32,795 bases of DNA from Longimicrobium sp. (GCA_036387335.1 DASVTZ010000143.1:1-32795), one strand, 5' to 3'. Positions 16,516 through 25,510 are shown, numbered from the stretch's first letter. The notes: generated by a model from the sequence alone, not told the origin. Program-made: numbers and translations.

Positions 16516-18654
16516 ATGTCCGAAGCCGCTGCCTTCCTCCTCCTCAAGTCTTCCCTCGTTCTGATCGCCGCCTGGGTGGTGGTGGCCGGCCTGCGGCTCA
16601 GGCGAGCATCCTCCGCCGCGCGACACCTGGTTTGGACGCTCGCCGTGTGCGCGCTCCTGCTCCTTCCGCTCCTTTCGGCCGGTATGCCGCGCTGGGACGT
16701 GCGCTGGCTGCGCGGCCTCGCTCCCAGCGCGCTCGCCTCCGCTCCCTGGATTCCGGACGGCCCGCTGCCGCAAACGCCGCCCTCGGAGCCCCTGACCGGC
16801 GCGACACCGGCGCCGGCGGTCGACGGGGCGCTTCCGGAGGTGCGCGCGGCCGAGCGTCCACTCGCTGCTGGCGGATACCTGGCGGCCGGGTACGGGATCG
16901 GCCTCGCGCTTGTGCTCGGATGGATGATGACCGGCTCCGCTCATCTCCGGCGGATGGCGGGGCAGGCGGAGGTCGTCACCGATCCGGAGTGGCTGGAGCT
17001 GATGCGCGAAGTCGAGTGGATCCTGGAGATCCCGCGGCCGGTGCGCCTGCTGCGCAGCCGGGAGGCATCCATGCCGATGGCCACCGGGATCCTGCGTCCG
17101 GCGGTGATCCTTCCCGTCGGCGCGGACGGCTGGGCGGAAGATCGCCGCCGCGTGGTCCTGCTCCACGAGGCCGCCCACATCGCCCGGCGGGACTGCCTGA
17201 CGCAGATGTTCGCCGCCCTCGCGTGCGCCACCTACTGGTTCCACCCCGCCGTCTGGTACGCCGCGCGCCAGCTTCGCGGCGAACGCGAGCTCGCCTGCGA
17301 CGATCGGGTGATCGCGGCTGGCGCAAGGCCGCGGGACTACGCCGAACACCTTCTCGAGATCGCGCGTTCGCTGCGTTCGCCGAGGCTGGTGGGCCCCGCC
17401 ACGGTCAGCATGGCGCGCCCGTCCCAGCTCGAAGGGCGTCTGCTGGCGGTGCTGGACGAGGTCCGTATCCGCCGCACGCTTCCCATCTCGTTGGTGCTCG
17501 GCGCCTGCGCCGTCACGGGCGCCCTGGTGCTCCCGCTGGCGGCCCTCGTCCCGTCCCCGCCGGCATCGGGTGTGGCGGTGGCGGAACAGAGTGCCCTCAC
17601 CACGGACCTCACTGGTGAGTTCGAGCGGATCGTGCCGACCGCTTCCGGAAAGACGCTCGAGCTTGACCTGGGCGCGGCCTCGCGGGTGCGGATCCGGGGA
17701 TGGGACCGGGGCGCGGTGCAGGTGCGGGGCTGGAGCCAGGAGGGGAGCCGCGCTCTCGTCGCGGTCGGCCTGGAGCAGTCGGCGACCGGCGCCCGCCTGG
17801 TGACCCGCGGGGAGAGCCGGGGGGCAGGCGCGCCCGGCACGCACTCCCTGGAGATCCGGGTGCCGACGCGGTACGGCATCCACATCCGCGGAAGTGGCAG
17901 CAGCCTGGAGGTCTCGGATTTGAGCGGTCGGCTGAGCGGGAGCACCGAGGGCGGCGTAGTGCGCCTGGCACAGGTCGGCGGGCGGGTCGATCTCTCCACG
18001 GGCGGCGCGGGCGCGAGCGTGACTGACTCCCGTGTGGACGGACGCCTGCTCACCGGGGGCGGCGCGGCGGACATCCGGTCGAACGTCGGGGACCTGGACC
18101 TCCGCGCCGGCGGCCGCACCCGGGTCGAACCCCGGGGGGCGCCTTCCGCCGCGCGCGAGTTCCGGCGGGGTGTCCGCGCGCTGACGGGGGTGGGCCGTGC
18201 GGCGCTCCACCTGGCCGAAGGCTCCGTCTTCGTCGACGAAGCGGACGAGGGCTTCGACGTGGAGACCGGCCGGGGGGATATTGTCGCCGGCCGCGTGGTG
18301 GGACACGCGGCGGCCCGTACGGCCGCTGGAAACGTGGAGCTGCGCGGAGTCTCCGGGTGGGCCGCGGTCGAGAGCGGACGTGGCGACATCCACGTGGAGA
18401 TGTCCGGGGTACGCGGCGCGAACCTTACGGCGCGGGCTGGAGGCGTCACCATCGTGCTCCCGGCCGCGTTCGCCGGCTCGATCGACGCGACGTCCACCGC
18501 CGGGAGGATCGAGAGCGATTTCACCCTCGCCCAAACCTCGTCCCCTGCCGGCGGAGAGCGGCGCTCGAGAGCAGGCGCGGCCGGCGGGCGCGTGACCATT
18601 TCCGCGACCGGGCCCGTCCGGATTCGACGAGCGAGCGGCGCGCGGACACGCTGA
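16516..18654 (+). CDS. M56 (BlaR1-like) membrane metallopeptidase fused to a DUF4097-like domain
   Basis: 712 residues. Membrane helices at about 5-25, 37-55, 120-137 and 323-345 frame a cytoplasmic gluzincin domain with H217-E-A-A-H221 (VVLLHEAAHIARRD) and ELACDD (258-263), the M56/BlaR1 signature. After the last helix, residues about 365-700 are a long extracytoplasmic beta-rich region of short repeating strands (VRIRGWDRGAVQVRGWS, LEVSDLSGRLSGSTEGGVVRLAQVGGRVDLSTGG in pieces, GFDVETGRGDIVAGRVVGHAAARTAAGNVELRGV). It resembles DUF4097-type adhesin/beta-helix domains. There is no penicillin-binding sensor domain. By analogy with BlaR1, an outside signal would activate the protease to cleave BlaI; the signal is unknown. 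It probably shares a transcript with blaI. Confidence 0.87.
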   Translation: MSEAAAFLLLKSSLVLIAAWVVVAGLRLRRASSAARHLVWTLAVCALLLLPLLSAGMPRWDVRWLRGLAPSALASAPWIPDGPLPQTPPSEPLTGATPAPAVDGALPEVRAAERPLAAGGYLAAGYGIGLALVLGWMMTGSAHLRRMAGQAEVVTDPEWLELMREVEWILEIPRPVRLLRSREASMPMATGILRPAVILPVGADGWAEDRRRVVLLHEAAHIARRDCLTQMFAALACATYWFHPAVWYAARQLRGERELACDDRVIAAGARPRDYAEHLLEIARSLRSPRLVGPATVSMARPSQLEGRLLAVLDEVRIRRTLPISLVLGACAVTGALVLPLAALVPSPPASGVAVAEQSALTTDLTGEFERIVPTASGKTLELDLGAASRVRIRGWDRGAVQVRGWSQEGSRALVAVGLEQSATGARLVTRGESRGAGAPGTHSLEIRVPTRYGIHIRGSGSSLEVSDLSGRLSGSTEGGVVRLAQVGGRVDLSTGGAGASVTDSRVDGRLLTGGGAADIRSNVGDLDLRAGGRTRVEPRGAPSAAREFRRGVRALTGVGRAALHLAEGSVFVDEADEGFDVETGRGDIVAGRVVGHAAARTAAGNVELRGVSGWAAVESGRGDIHVEMSGVRGANLTARAGGVTIVLPAAFAGSIDATSTAGRIESDFTLAQTSSPAGGERRSRAGAAGGRVTISATGPVRIRRASGARTR

Positions 18655-18683
18655 ACGGGCGTCGCGGTACCACGATCTCACAA

Positions 18684-18715
18684 AGAGGCACGGAGAAGAA
18701 ATTCTCCGTGCCTCT
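18684..18715. terminator. Perfect 14-bp hairpin between convergent M56 and queA genes
   Basis: AGAGGCACGGAGAA (18684-18697), loop GAAA, then TTCTCCGTGCCTCT (18702-18715). It is followed by CGTTCTCGTTTGTG. It lies 30 bp after the M56 stop and 26 bp after the queA stop on the other strand, so it may terminate both. The composition (CACAAAGAGGCACGGAG) also links it to the family E repeats. Confidence 0.65.
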
Positions 18716-18741
18716 TCGTTCTCGTTTGTGATTTCCTCTTT

Positions 18742-19782
18742 CTACACCAGCAGCATCGCGTCGCCGTACGAGAAGAAGCGGTACCGCTCCGCCACCGCCT
18801 CGCGATACGTCTCCATCGCCAGGTCGTAGCCGCAGAAGGCGGAGACGAGCATGAGGAGGGTGCTCTTGGGGAGGTGGAAGTTGGTGATGAGGTGGTCGAC
18901 GGCGCGGAAGCGGTAGGGGGGGCGGATGAAGATGTCCGTCCAGCCGGAGCCGGCGGGAACGGCGCCGTCCTCGGTGGCGACGGATTCCAGGGTGCGCGCG
19001 ACGGTGGTGCCCACGGCCCAGATGGAGCCGCCCGCCGCACGGATCTCGGCGAGGACGGCGGCGGACTCCTCCGGCACGCTGTACCACTCGGAGTGCATGC
19101 GGTGCTCGGCGGGGTCGTCCGCCTCGACGGGGCGAAAGGTGCCGACGCCGACGTGGAGGACCAGGCGCACGATGCGCACGCCCTTGGCCTCCAGAGCGGC
19201 CAGCAGCTCGGGGGTGAAGTGCAGGCCGGCGGTGGGGGCCGCGACGGAGCCGCGCTCGCGGGCGAAGACGGTCTGGTAGCGCTCGCGGTCCTCGGGGCCG
19301 GCGGCACGCTCCACGTAGGGCGGAAGCGGGACCTCGCCGTGGAGCTGCAGGGCGTCGTCCACGGGGAGGTCGGTGTCCAGGCGGACGATGCGCTCGCCGG
19401 CGGGGGTGCTTTCGAGGATCTGGACGGTGAAGCCTTCCGCGATCTCCACCGTGCGGCCGGGCTTCAGCTTGGCGCCGGGACGCACCAGCGCGCGCCACGT
19501 CCGCTCGTCGCCGCCCTCGGGGTGCAGGAGGAAGACTTCGGCCTCGGCGCCGCTCGCGCGCTTCCCCAGCAGGCGCGCGGGGAAGACGCGCGTCTCGTTG
19601 AGCACCAGCGCGTCGCCGGCGGGGACGTACTCCAGCAGGTCCGCGAAGCTCCTGTGCGAGCGCCTCCCCGTGGCCCGGTCGACCACGAGGAGGCGGCTTG
19701 CGTCGCGCCGCTCGGCCGGGGCCTGCGCGACGAGCTCGGGGGGAAGGTCGAAGTCGTAGTCCGAGGTCCGGCTCCCCTTCAT
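18742..19782 (-). CDS. queA: S-adenosylmethionine:tRNA ribosyltransferase-isomerase QueA
   Basis: 346 residues. QueA transfers and rearranges the ribosyl part of SAM onto preQ1-34 in tRNA, giving epoxyqueuosine. Motifs: [28 protein letters not shown] at the start (in pieces), [101 protein letters not shown]. The end [14 protein letters not shown] is the usual QueA C-terminus. The ATG overlaps the ruvB stop (ATGA). Tgt, its usual neighbour, is 6.9 kb away beyond an accessory block, and a relic of this gene's 3' end lies at 13722-13761. Confidence 0.97.
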   Translation of the reverse strand: MKGSRTSDYDFDLPPELVAQAPAERRDASRLLVVDRATGRRSHRSFADLLEYVPAGDALVLNETRVFPARLLGKRASGAEAEVFLLHPEGGDERTWRALVRPGAKLKPGRTVEIAEGFTVQILESTPAGERIVRLDTDLPVDDALQLHGEVPLPPYVERAAGPEDRERYQTVFARERGSVAAPTAGLHFTPELLAALEAKGVRIVRLVLHVGVGTFRPVEADDPAEHRMHSEWYSVPEESAAVLAEIRAAGGSIWAVGTTVARTLESVATEDGAVPAGSGWTDIFIRPPYRFRAVDHLITNFHLPKSTLLMLVSAFCGYDLAMETYREAVAERYRFFSYGDAMLLV

Positions 19783-20864
19783 GCGTCGAACAGGCTCTGC
19801 TGCGGCGGGGGAGCGGGCGGAAAGGCCTGCACGTTGGCCTGATCTACCGGCGGGGCGTAGCCGAAGCGGCGGTACGCCTGCGCGGTGGCAACGCGGCCGC
19901 GAGGGGTGCGCATCAGGAAGCCGGTCTGGATCAGGAAGGGCTCGTACACCTCCTCCAGCGTCCCCGCATCCTCGCCGATGGCGATGGCGAGCGTGCCGAG
20001 GCCGACCGGGCCGCCGCCGAACTGCTCGATCAGCGAGCGCAGGACGCGCGTGTCCATCTCGTCCAGCCCGAACTCGTCCACGTCCAGCATGTGCAGCGCG
20101 GCGTCGGCGACGTCCTTGGTGATGACGCCCTCGGCGCGCACCTGGGCGTAGTCGCGCACGCGGCGGATCAGGCGGTTGGCCACGCGCGGCGTCCCCCGCG
20201 AGCGCCGGGCGATCTCCAGCGCGCCCGCCGGCTCACAGGTGACGCCAAAGATCTCCGCCGTGCGAGCGACGATGAAGGTGAGCTGGTCCACCGGGTAGTA
20301 GTTGAGCCGCTGCACGATGCCGAAGCGCGCCCTCATCGGCGGGGTCAGCAGGCCGTAGCGCGTGGTGGCGCCGATCAGGGTGAAGCGCTCGATCCCCATC
20401 GAGATCGTCTGCGCGTTCGGGCCCTCGCTGATGCGGATGTCGACGCGGAAGTCCTCCATCGCGGGATAGAGGAACTCCTCGATGATGGGGCGCAGGCGGT
20501 GGATCTCGTCGATGAAGAGGACGTCGCCCTCGCGCAGGTTGGTGAGGGTGCTCACCAGGTCGGCCGGCTTCTCCAGCACCGGGCCCGAGGTGATCTTGAT
20601 GTTCACCCCCATCTCCCGCGCGATCAGCATTCCCAGCGTCGTCTTCCCCAGCCCGGGCGGCCCATACAGCAGCACGTGATCCAGCGGCTCGCGGCGGTTG
20701 AGCGCGGCGTCGATCGCGATCTGGAGCGAGTCCTTGACCTTGGGCTGCCCGATGAACTCGGCGAGCCGCTGCGGCCGCAGGCTGAGCTCCTGCGTCGCGT
20801 CTTCGGAGAGCTGCTCCGGCGTCGTGATCTCCGGTCGCTTCGGCAGATTCGGATCGTTCGACAT
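19779..20864 (-). CDS. ruvB: Holliday junction DNA helicase RuvB
   Basis: 361 residues. AAA+ motor of the RuvABC branch-migration machine. Residues 27-45 ([19 protein letters not shown]) are the typical start; Walker A is GPPGLGKT (68-75), Walker [11 protein letters not shown] (D119-E120), sensor I and arginine finger [18 protein letters not shown]. The C-terminal winged helix follows ([30 protein letters not shown] in pieces; [17 protein letters not shown]). A proline/glutamine tail ends in PPQQSLFDA, longer than in many RuvB proteins and similar to beta-clamp-binding peptides. The gene starts at ATG 20864, after family T repeat copy C, and overlaps queA. Confidence 0.97.
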   Translation of the reverse strand: MSNDPNLPKRPEITTPEQLSEDATQELSLRPQRLAEFIGQPKVKDSLQIAIDAALNRREPLDHVLLYGPPGLGKTTLGMLIAREMGVNIKITSGPVLEKPADLVSTLTNLREGDVLFIDEIHRLRPIIEEFLYPAMEDFRVDIRISEGPNAQTISMGIERFTLIGATTRYGLLTPPMRARFGIVQRLNYYPVDQLTFIVARTAEIFGVTCEPAGALEIARRSRGTPRVANRLIRRVRDYAQVRAEGVITKDVADAALHMLDVDEFGLDEMDTRVLRSLIEQFGGGPVGLGTLAIAIGEDAGTLEEVYEPFLIQTGFLMRTPRGRVATAQAYRRFGYAPPVDQANVQAFPPAPPPQQSLFDA

Positions 20865-20944
20865 CGCGTCCTCGCGGGAGTGCTACGGGGTATCTTCGGT
20901 GGGTTCGTGCGTGTACACCGTTTCGCGCACTTCGGTCCCCAATC

Positions 20945-21141
20945 TGTCATCCTGAGGGAAGCCGCCCTCCAGACGTCCGCCGTCCCCTGCCCTGCTGTTG
21001 CGGCGACCGAAGGATCTAGCCGGCGCGGCAGGAGGACGGCGCTGCGACGACGAGCCCCTCTGTACGCGCAGTAGATCCTTCGCTCCGCGCCACAGGGCGG
21101 AGCACGGAAGAGGTCGGGGCCGCGCGTCGCTCAGGATGACA
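20945..21141. repeat. Palindromic repeat, family T copy C (inverted)
   Basis: Bounded by TGTCATCCTGAG (20945-20956) and CTCAGGATGACA (21130-21141), with inner GAAGGATCTAG near 21011 and TAGATCCTTC near 21073. Next to the left terminus is GGAAGCCGCC, the complement of the right end of copies A and B, so this copy is inverted relative to them. It separates ruvA from ruvB in the 20865-21170 gap, which holds no gene. Confidence 0.88.
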
Positions 21142-21170
21142 GGATAAGGAGTGGCAAAAGGGTTGGGGCG

Positions 21171-21758
21171 CTACTTGAGGCGGGTGAGGGCCTGGCGGAT
21201 CAGCTCGGGGGCCGGGAGGTTGCCGTGCTCCTGGACGACGGAGCGGATGGCGCGCTCCGCATCGGCCTGGAGGACGCCGAGGGCGCCGAGGGCACGCATC
21301 GCCTCCTCCATGCCCGGAGCGCGGGCGCCGACTCCCGTGGGGGAGAGGAGGACGTCGTCCAGCTTGCCGGTGAGGTCCAGGACGATGCGCTCGGCCGTCT
21401 TCTTCCCCACCCCGCTGACCGAGACGAGGGCGGCGGAGTTGCGCTCGCGGATGGCGCGCACCACGCTCTGCGCACCGAGCGCACCGACGAGCGAGAGAGC
21501 CAGCCGCGGGCCCACGCCGTTGGCGCCGAGCAGCTTTGAGAAGACGACGCGCTCCACGTCTTCCAGGAAGCCGTACAGGATCAGCGCATCCTCGCGCACG
21601 ATCTGGTAGGTGCGGAGCGTGACCTGCTCGCCCAGCTTGGGGAGGCGCTCGAAGACGCTGTTGGGGATGAAGATCTCGTAGCAGACGCCGCCGGGGGTGA
21701 ACACCTCCACCCGCTCCAGCTCGCGCACCACCAGCTCGCCGCGGACCCGCGCGATCAC
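21171..21758 (-). CDS. ruvA: Holliday junction DNA helicase subunit RuvA
   Basis: 195 residues from a GTG at 21756-21758 overlapping the ruvC stop (GTGA). RuvA binds the four-way junction and loads RuvB. N-terminal OB fold: IARVRGELVVRE, GVCYEIFIPNSVFERLP, REDALILYGF. Then helix-hairpin-helix motifs LLGANGVGPRLALSLVGAL and LVSVSGVGKKTAERIVLDLTGKL. The C-terminal RuvB-binding domain is EEAMRALGALGVLQADAERAIRSV in pieces. The frame is open further upstream, but that part is a shadow of ruvC. The repeat between ruvA and ruvB may modulate read-through, but this is not shown. Confidence 0.96.
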   Translation of the reverse strand: MIARVRGELVVRELERVEVFTPGGVCYEIFIPNSVFERLPKLGEQVTLRTYQIVREDALILYGFLEDVERVVFSKLLGANGVGPRLALSLVGALGAQSVVRAIRERNSAALVSVSGVGKKTAERIVLDLTGKLDDVLLSPTGVGARAPGMEEAMRALGALGVLQADAERAIRSVVQEHGNLPAPELIRQALTRLK

Positions 21759-22282
21759 TTCGCCCCCTGGTCGAACAGGCGCAGCTTCAGGCTCATGGGT
21801 GTCTTGGCGCCGGGCCCGAAGCCGCGGAAGCAGTGGCAGAGCGCGACCGCCACGCCGTCCGACGCATCGTGCGGCCTGGGCGGGGCGGTGAGGCGGAGGA
21901 GGCGCTGCACCATGTATCCCACCTGCTCCTTGGTGGCCGTGCCCGTTCCGGCGACGGCGCTCTTGACCTCGGCGGGCGGATACTCGGCCACCTGGATGTC
22001 GCGCAGGGCCGCGGCGAGGAGCACCGCCCCGCGCGCGTGGCCCAGGACGACGGAGGTGCGCACGTTCTTGGAATAGAAGACGCCCTCCACCGCCAGCACG
22101 GCCGGCGAGTGGCGGGCGATGACCTCGGAAAGGCCTTCGTAGATGTCGCGGAGCCGCACGGGGAGCGCGGCCTTGGGAGCGGTGCGGATCACGCCGCACT
22201 CCACCAGCGACAAGGCGCCGTCGCGCGTGCGGGCGACGACGCCGTAGCCGGTGACCGCGGTGCCGGGGTCCACCCCCATCAC
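21755..22282 (-). CDS. ruvC: Holliday junction resolvase RuvC
   Basis: 175 residues from a GTG at 22280-22282. GGAGG at 22295-22291 lies 8 nt before this GTG, and the protein then starts right at MGVDPGTAVTGYGVV, as in E. coli RuvC. An upstream ATG at 22369 would add 29 low-complexity residues and overlap yebC, but has no ribosome-binding site. Catalytic acidic residues are visible in GVDPGT, AVEGVF and PHDASDGVAVALCH. RuvC cuts Holliday junctions symmetrically. It forms the first gene of ruvC-ruvA-ruvB-queA. Confidence 0.95.
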   Translation of the reverse strand: MMGVDPGTAVTGYGVVARTRDGALSLVECGVIRTAPKAALPVRLRDIYEGLSEVIARHSPAVLAVEGVFYSKNVRTSVVLGHARGAVLLAAALRDIQVAEYPPAEVKSAVAGTGTATKEQVGYMVQRLLRLTAPPRPHDASDGVAVALCHCFRGFGPGAKTPMSLKLRLFDQGAK

Positions 22283-22343
22283 CAGCGATACCTCCGGCTG
22301 CAACGGACGGAGCGGCTGCACCGGCGAGGCCGCTGGGGGTGCC

Positions 22344-23087
22344 TCAGACCTCGGCGAGGCTGTCGACATCCACGTCGGCGTTGCTGTACACCTTTTGGAC
22401 GTCGTCCATGTCCTCGATCAGGTCCAGCAGCTTGACGAGCTTGTCCGCGTCCGGCCCCTCGACCTTGACCTCGGTCTTGGGGACCATCGCCAGCTCGGCC
22501 TCCTCCCACACGATCCCCTGCCCGCGCAGCGCGTCCTGCACGGCGTGGAAGTCGCCGACCTCGGTGAGCACGGTGAAGGCGCCTTCCTCCACCTGCACGT
22601 CCATGGCGCCGGCCTCCAGCGCGGCCTCCATCACCTTCTCCTCGTCGTACTTCTCGGAGTCGATGTGGATCTGGCCGCGGCGGTCGAACATCCACGCCAC
22701 CGAGCCCGTGGTGCCCAGGTTGCCGCCGTTGCGCGAGAGCCACTTGCGAAGGTCGGCCACCGTGCGGTTGGCGTTGTCCGTGAGCGTGTCCACCATGATG
22801 GCGACGCCGGCGGGACCGTACGCCTCGTAGGTGACCTCCTCGTACGACACGCCCTCGAGCTCGCCCGTGCCCTTTTTGACGGCGCGGTCGATGTTCTCGT
22901 TGGGCATGTTGGCCGCCTTGGCCGTGTCGATGGCGAGGCGCAGGCGCGGGTTACCGGACGGATCGCCGCCCCCAGCCTTGGCCGCCACGGTGATCTCGCG
23001 GATCAGCTTGGTCCACGCGGCCGCGCGCTTGTTGTCCGTGATCGCCTTCTTGTGCTTGATCTGCTTCCACTTGCTATGCCCGGCCAT
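22344..23087 (-). CDS. YebC/PmpR family protein (TACO1-like)
   Basis: 247 residues, full family length. MAGHSKWKQIKHKKAITDNKRA is the invariant YebC start (in pieces), followed by LIREITVAAKAGGGDPSGNPRLR, NMPNENIDRAVKKGTGE and YEAYGPAGVAIMVDTLTDNANRT. Family members have been described as transcriptional regulators and more recently as translation factors that act on difficult peptide sequences. A GGAGGT lies 6 nt before the ATG. Association with ruvC and ruvA is common in bacteria and supports a shared transcript. A possible -10 (TATATT, 23135-23130 on the minus strand) lies upstream, but no good -35. Confidence 0.95.
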   Translation of the reverse strand: MAGHSKWKQIKHKKAITDNKRAAAWTKLIREITVAAKAGGGDPSGNPRLRLAIDTAKAANMPNENIDRAVKKGTGELEGVSYEEVTYEAYGPAGVAIMVDTLTDNANRTVADLRKWLSRNGGNLGTTGSVAWMFDRRGQIHIDSEKYDEEKVMEAALEAGAMDVQVEEGAFTVLTEVGDFHAVQDALRGQGIVWEEAELAMVPKTEVKVEGPDADKLVKLLDLIEDMDDVQKVYSNADVDVDSLAEV

Positions 23088-23171
23088 CGGGCACCTCCAC
23101 GTACGCTGTAAGGGAATGGATGATCGATGAATATAGCCAGGGGTATGATGCCAAGCGAGTGCTAACGGCTG

Positions 23172-23274
23172 AAGTGCTAAGTGCTAAGTGCTAAGTCCTA
23201 AGTGAAAACGCACTCACGCACTCACGCACTCACGCACTGCTGTTCCAGCACTTAGCACTCAGCACTTAGCACTT
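23172..23274. repeat. Self-complementary heptamer/octamer repeat, family R copy 2
   Basis: AAGTGCT heptamers (23172-23192 and on) lead to about four tandem ACGCACTC octamers (about 23208-23238), then TGCTGTTCC, then AGCACTT heptamers in reverse-complement orientation to the first arm. Its reverse complement aligns with copy 1 at 10626-10722. It lies between yebC (upstream of its start) and the YciI gene, filling the 23088-23279 gap. Confidence 0.88.
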
Positions 23275-23279
23275 CCCCC

Positions 23280-23582
23280 CTACACCCCCGCCGCCTGCGG
23301 CAAAAACGCCGCGAACCGCGGATCGCTCTTCACCGGATTGAACCGCACGATCTCGAACTCGGCGATTCCGTTCTCGAAGTAGGGGTCGTCGCAGATCATC
23401 TTGGTCGCCTCCACCTCGCTGTCGAGCGTGGTGAGGATGACGCCGCCGGTGCGCGGCTCGCGGGGGCCGGAGAAGATCAGCTTCCCCTCGCGGTACAGCC
23501 CGTCCAGGTACGCGCGATGGGCGGCGGTGTGGGCTTCCACTTCATCGATCGGCTTCACGTAGCGCAGCAGGATCAGGATCAT
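23280..23582 (-). CDS. YciI-family protein
   Basis: 100 residues from ATG 23580-23582; a GTG at 23591 would add three. The pattern MILILLRYVKPIDEVEAHTAAHRAYLDGLY, GKLIFSGPREPRTGGVILTT and ICDDPYFENGIAEFEIVRFNP (in pieces) is the YciI alpha-beta ferredoxin-like fold with conserved His, Asp-Pro and Phe. The cellular role of most YciI proteins is not known. It stands alone: repeat family R lies after it, and the 23583-23811 gap before it shows nothing recognisable except room for two divergent promoters. Confidence 0.85.
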   Translation of the reverse strand: MILILLRYVKPIDEVEAHTAAHRAYLDGLYREGKLIFSGPREPRTGGVILTTLDSEVEATKMICDDPYFENGIAEFEIVRFNPVKSDPRFAAFLPQAAGV

Positions 23583-23811
23583 TGGATCCACAAGGCTTGG
23601 GGATGGGGAGCGCGGGGGTGCCGCGGTCGACGTGACGATTCGTGGTTTCGGCTCAATATGGGTGCGGGCTGCCGCAAAGGCCAGTTCCCGGCGCCCGCCA
23701 TGCGATAGGGTGCGAGGGCTCTGGAGTGTCTACCCGTACAGCCGCGTGGGTGATGCAGACCGCGCGGCCGACCCGGACCGGCACCCTCCACGCCTCCACC
23801 CGCGAGCCCCC

Positions 23812-25503
23812 ATGCTCTCCCTCCCCCGCGCCCTGGTTCTACTCGCCTGCGCGGCGGCGGCCGCCTGCACCGACGCGGGCGGCGGCGATCCCCTGCTTCC
23901 CGCACCGGCCGGCGCGCCGGGACTGCTGTCGCCGAACGGCGCGATCGCCGCCGTCGTGGGCACGGCGGTCCGGTACGACGCTACGAAGGCGGGCACCGTC
24001 TTCTCCGACCCGGCCGGCGGCGGGCTCGCCTACGTGGTGACGATCGACGGCGCCGCGGACGGGCTGGTGGTGAGCGGCTCCACCATCACCGGAACTCCGC
24101 CCGCTCCGGGCGTCGTACAGCTCACGGTGACCGCGATGGACGCCCTGGGACGCACCATCAGCGACCGCTTCGCCATCGTCGCGTTCGCGCCGGGCCTCCC
24201 CACGCCCGTGCTGCCCGCAGCATTGGAGCTGTACGCGGACGCCAGCCGGCCGCTCCCCGCGCATTTCGCCTCCGCGCCCGGCGGAGCCAGCGCTCTTTCG
24301 GCGGACAACACCCCCGCCAACAACCCGATCACCAATGCCGGCGCCACGCTGGGCCGGGTACTGTTCTACGACACGCGGCTCTCCGCGAGCGACGGCACGT
24401 CGTGCGCATCGTGCCACGTGCAGTCGCTGGGCTTCGCGGACGCGCCGGCGCGCAGCGTGGGCTTCGCCGGCGGGCTCACCGGGCGCCACTCCCCGTCGCT
24501 CGCGAACGCGCGCTTCTACCGCCCCGGACGCTTCTTCTGGGACGAGCGGGCTGCGACGCTGGAGGCGCAGGTGCTCGTCCCCATCCAGGACCCGGTGGAG
24601 ATGGGGGTGCCGCTCAACCTGCTGGTGCACAAGCTGTCGGCGACGCCGCACTACGCGCCGCTGTTCACGCAGGCGTTCGGCTCTTCGGACGTCACCGGCG
24701 ACCGCATTGCCCGGGCGCTCGCGCAGTACGTCCGCTCGCTGGTCTCGGGCGGGTCGAAGTTCGACCGTGCGTTCACCGGGGTAGGCCCGCCGAACTTCGC
24801 CGGCGTCTTCACGCCCCAGGAGCAGCTCGGCGAGCAGCTTTTCCGCACTTCGGGATGCGCCGCGTGCCACACGACGGCTGCGCACGTGAGCGACGGAACG
24901 CACAACATCGGTCTCGATGCATCCAACACGGACGCGGGGGCGGGAAACGGGGCGTTCAAAGCACCGTCGCTGCGCAACGTAGCGGCGCGCGGCCGCTTCA
25001 TGCACGATGGCCGCTTCACCTCGCTGGCGCAGGTGGTGGACTTCTACGATTCAGGCGTCCAGCCGAATCCCGGGCTCGACCCACGTCTGCGTGCGCCCGA
25101 CGGAAGCCCGCGGCGGCTCGGCCTCACCCCGGCGGAGAAGGCCGCGCTGGTCGCCTTCCTGGGGACGCTCACGGATTCGACGTTCCTGACCGCGACTCGC
25201 TTCTCGAACCCGTTCTCCGGCCCGGCGGCGCCTCCGCCCGTGAGTTCGGGTACGGCGGCGGTGACCATGCAGGGCATCGCGTTCCATCCGCCTACGCTGA
25301 CGGTCGCGCCGGGCACGCGGATCGACTTCAACAATCTGGACAACCAGCGGCACAGCGCGACCTTTGCCGCGGCCCAGATCGTGTCCACGCCGGTGTTCAC
25401 CTCGGGTACCCAGTCCGTGACGATGCCGACGGCCCCGGGCCGGTATGCGTACCAGTGCTCGGTGCACGGCGCCTCCATGAGTGGCACCGTCGTCGTCCAG
25501 TGA
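23812..25503 (+). CDS. Lipoprotein fusing Ig-like, diheme cytochrome c peroxidase and cupredoxin domains
   Basis: 563 residues. A lipoprotein signal (MLSLPRALVLLACAAAAAC, Cys19) sets the start at 23812. Residues about 40-135 look like a putative Ig-like domain (VVTIDGAADGLVVSGSTITG, TVTAMDALGRTISDRFAIV). Residues about 160-465 are a MauG/bacterial cytochrome c peroxidase module with two heme sites, C198-A-S-C-H202 and C349-A-A-C-H353, and LFYDTRLSASDGTSCASCH, HSPSLANARFYRPGRFFWDERA and RNVAARGRFMHDGRF in pieces. Residues about 480-563 form a plastocyanin-like domain with a full type 1 copper set, H514, C549, H552 and M556. It would reduce hydrogen peroxide outside the cytoplasm, with the copper domain possibly feeding electrons. 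No Shine-Dalgarno sequence is seen. It converges on the next gene with 7 bp between stops. Confidence 0.9.
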   Translation: MLSLPRALVLLACAAAAACTDAGGGDPLLPAPAGAPGLLSPNGAIAAVVGTAVRYDATKAGTVFSDPAGGGLAYVVTIDGAADGLVVSGSTITGTPPAPGVVQLTVTAMDALGRTISDRFAIVAFAPGLPTPVLPAALELYADASRPLPAHFASAPGGASALSADNTPANNPITNAGATLGRVLFYDTRLSASDGTSCASCHVQSLGFADAPARSVGFAGGLTGRHSPSLANARFYRPGRFFWDERAATLEAQVLVPIQDPVEMGVPLNLLVHKLSATPHYAPLFTQAFGSSDVTGDRIARALAQYVRSLVSGGSKFDRAFTGVGPPNFAGVFTPQEQLGEQLFRTSGCAACHTTAAHVSDGTHNIGLDASNTDAGAGNGAFKAPSLRNVAARGRFMHDGRFTSLAQVVDFYDSGVQPNPGLDPRLRAPDGSPRRLGLTPAEKAALVAFLGTLTDSTFLTATRFSNPFSGPAAPPPVSSGTAAVTMQGIAFHPPTLTVAPGTRIDFNNLDNQRHSATFAAAQIVSTPVFTSGTQSVTMPTAPGRYAYQCSVHGASMSGTVVVQ

Positions 25504-25510
25504 GCCCGCT

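Noticed and set aside
16516-18654. True BlaR1 beta-lactam sensor
   Set aside because: No penicillin-binding motifs (SxxK, SxN, KTG in order) were found after the last membrane helix, and no beta-lactamase gene is near.
16480-18681. 733-codon minus-strand frame opposite the M56 gene
   Set aside because: Low-complexity Arg/Gly/Pro/His translation with no motif; the plus-strand frame has HEAAH, membrane helices and a matching blaI upstream.
23208-23238. ACGCACTC tandem units as a CRISPR array
   Set aside because: Units are 8 bp, directly adjacent and without spacers; no cas genes are nearby.
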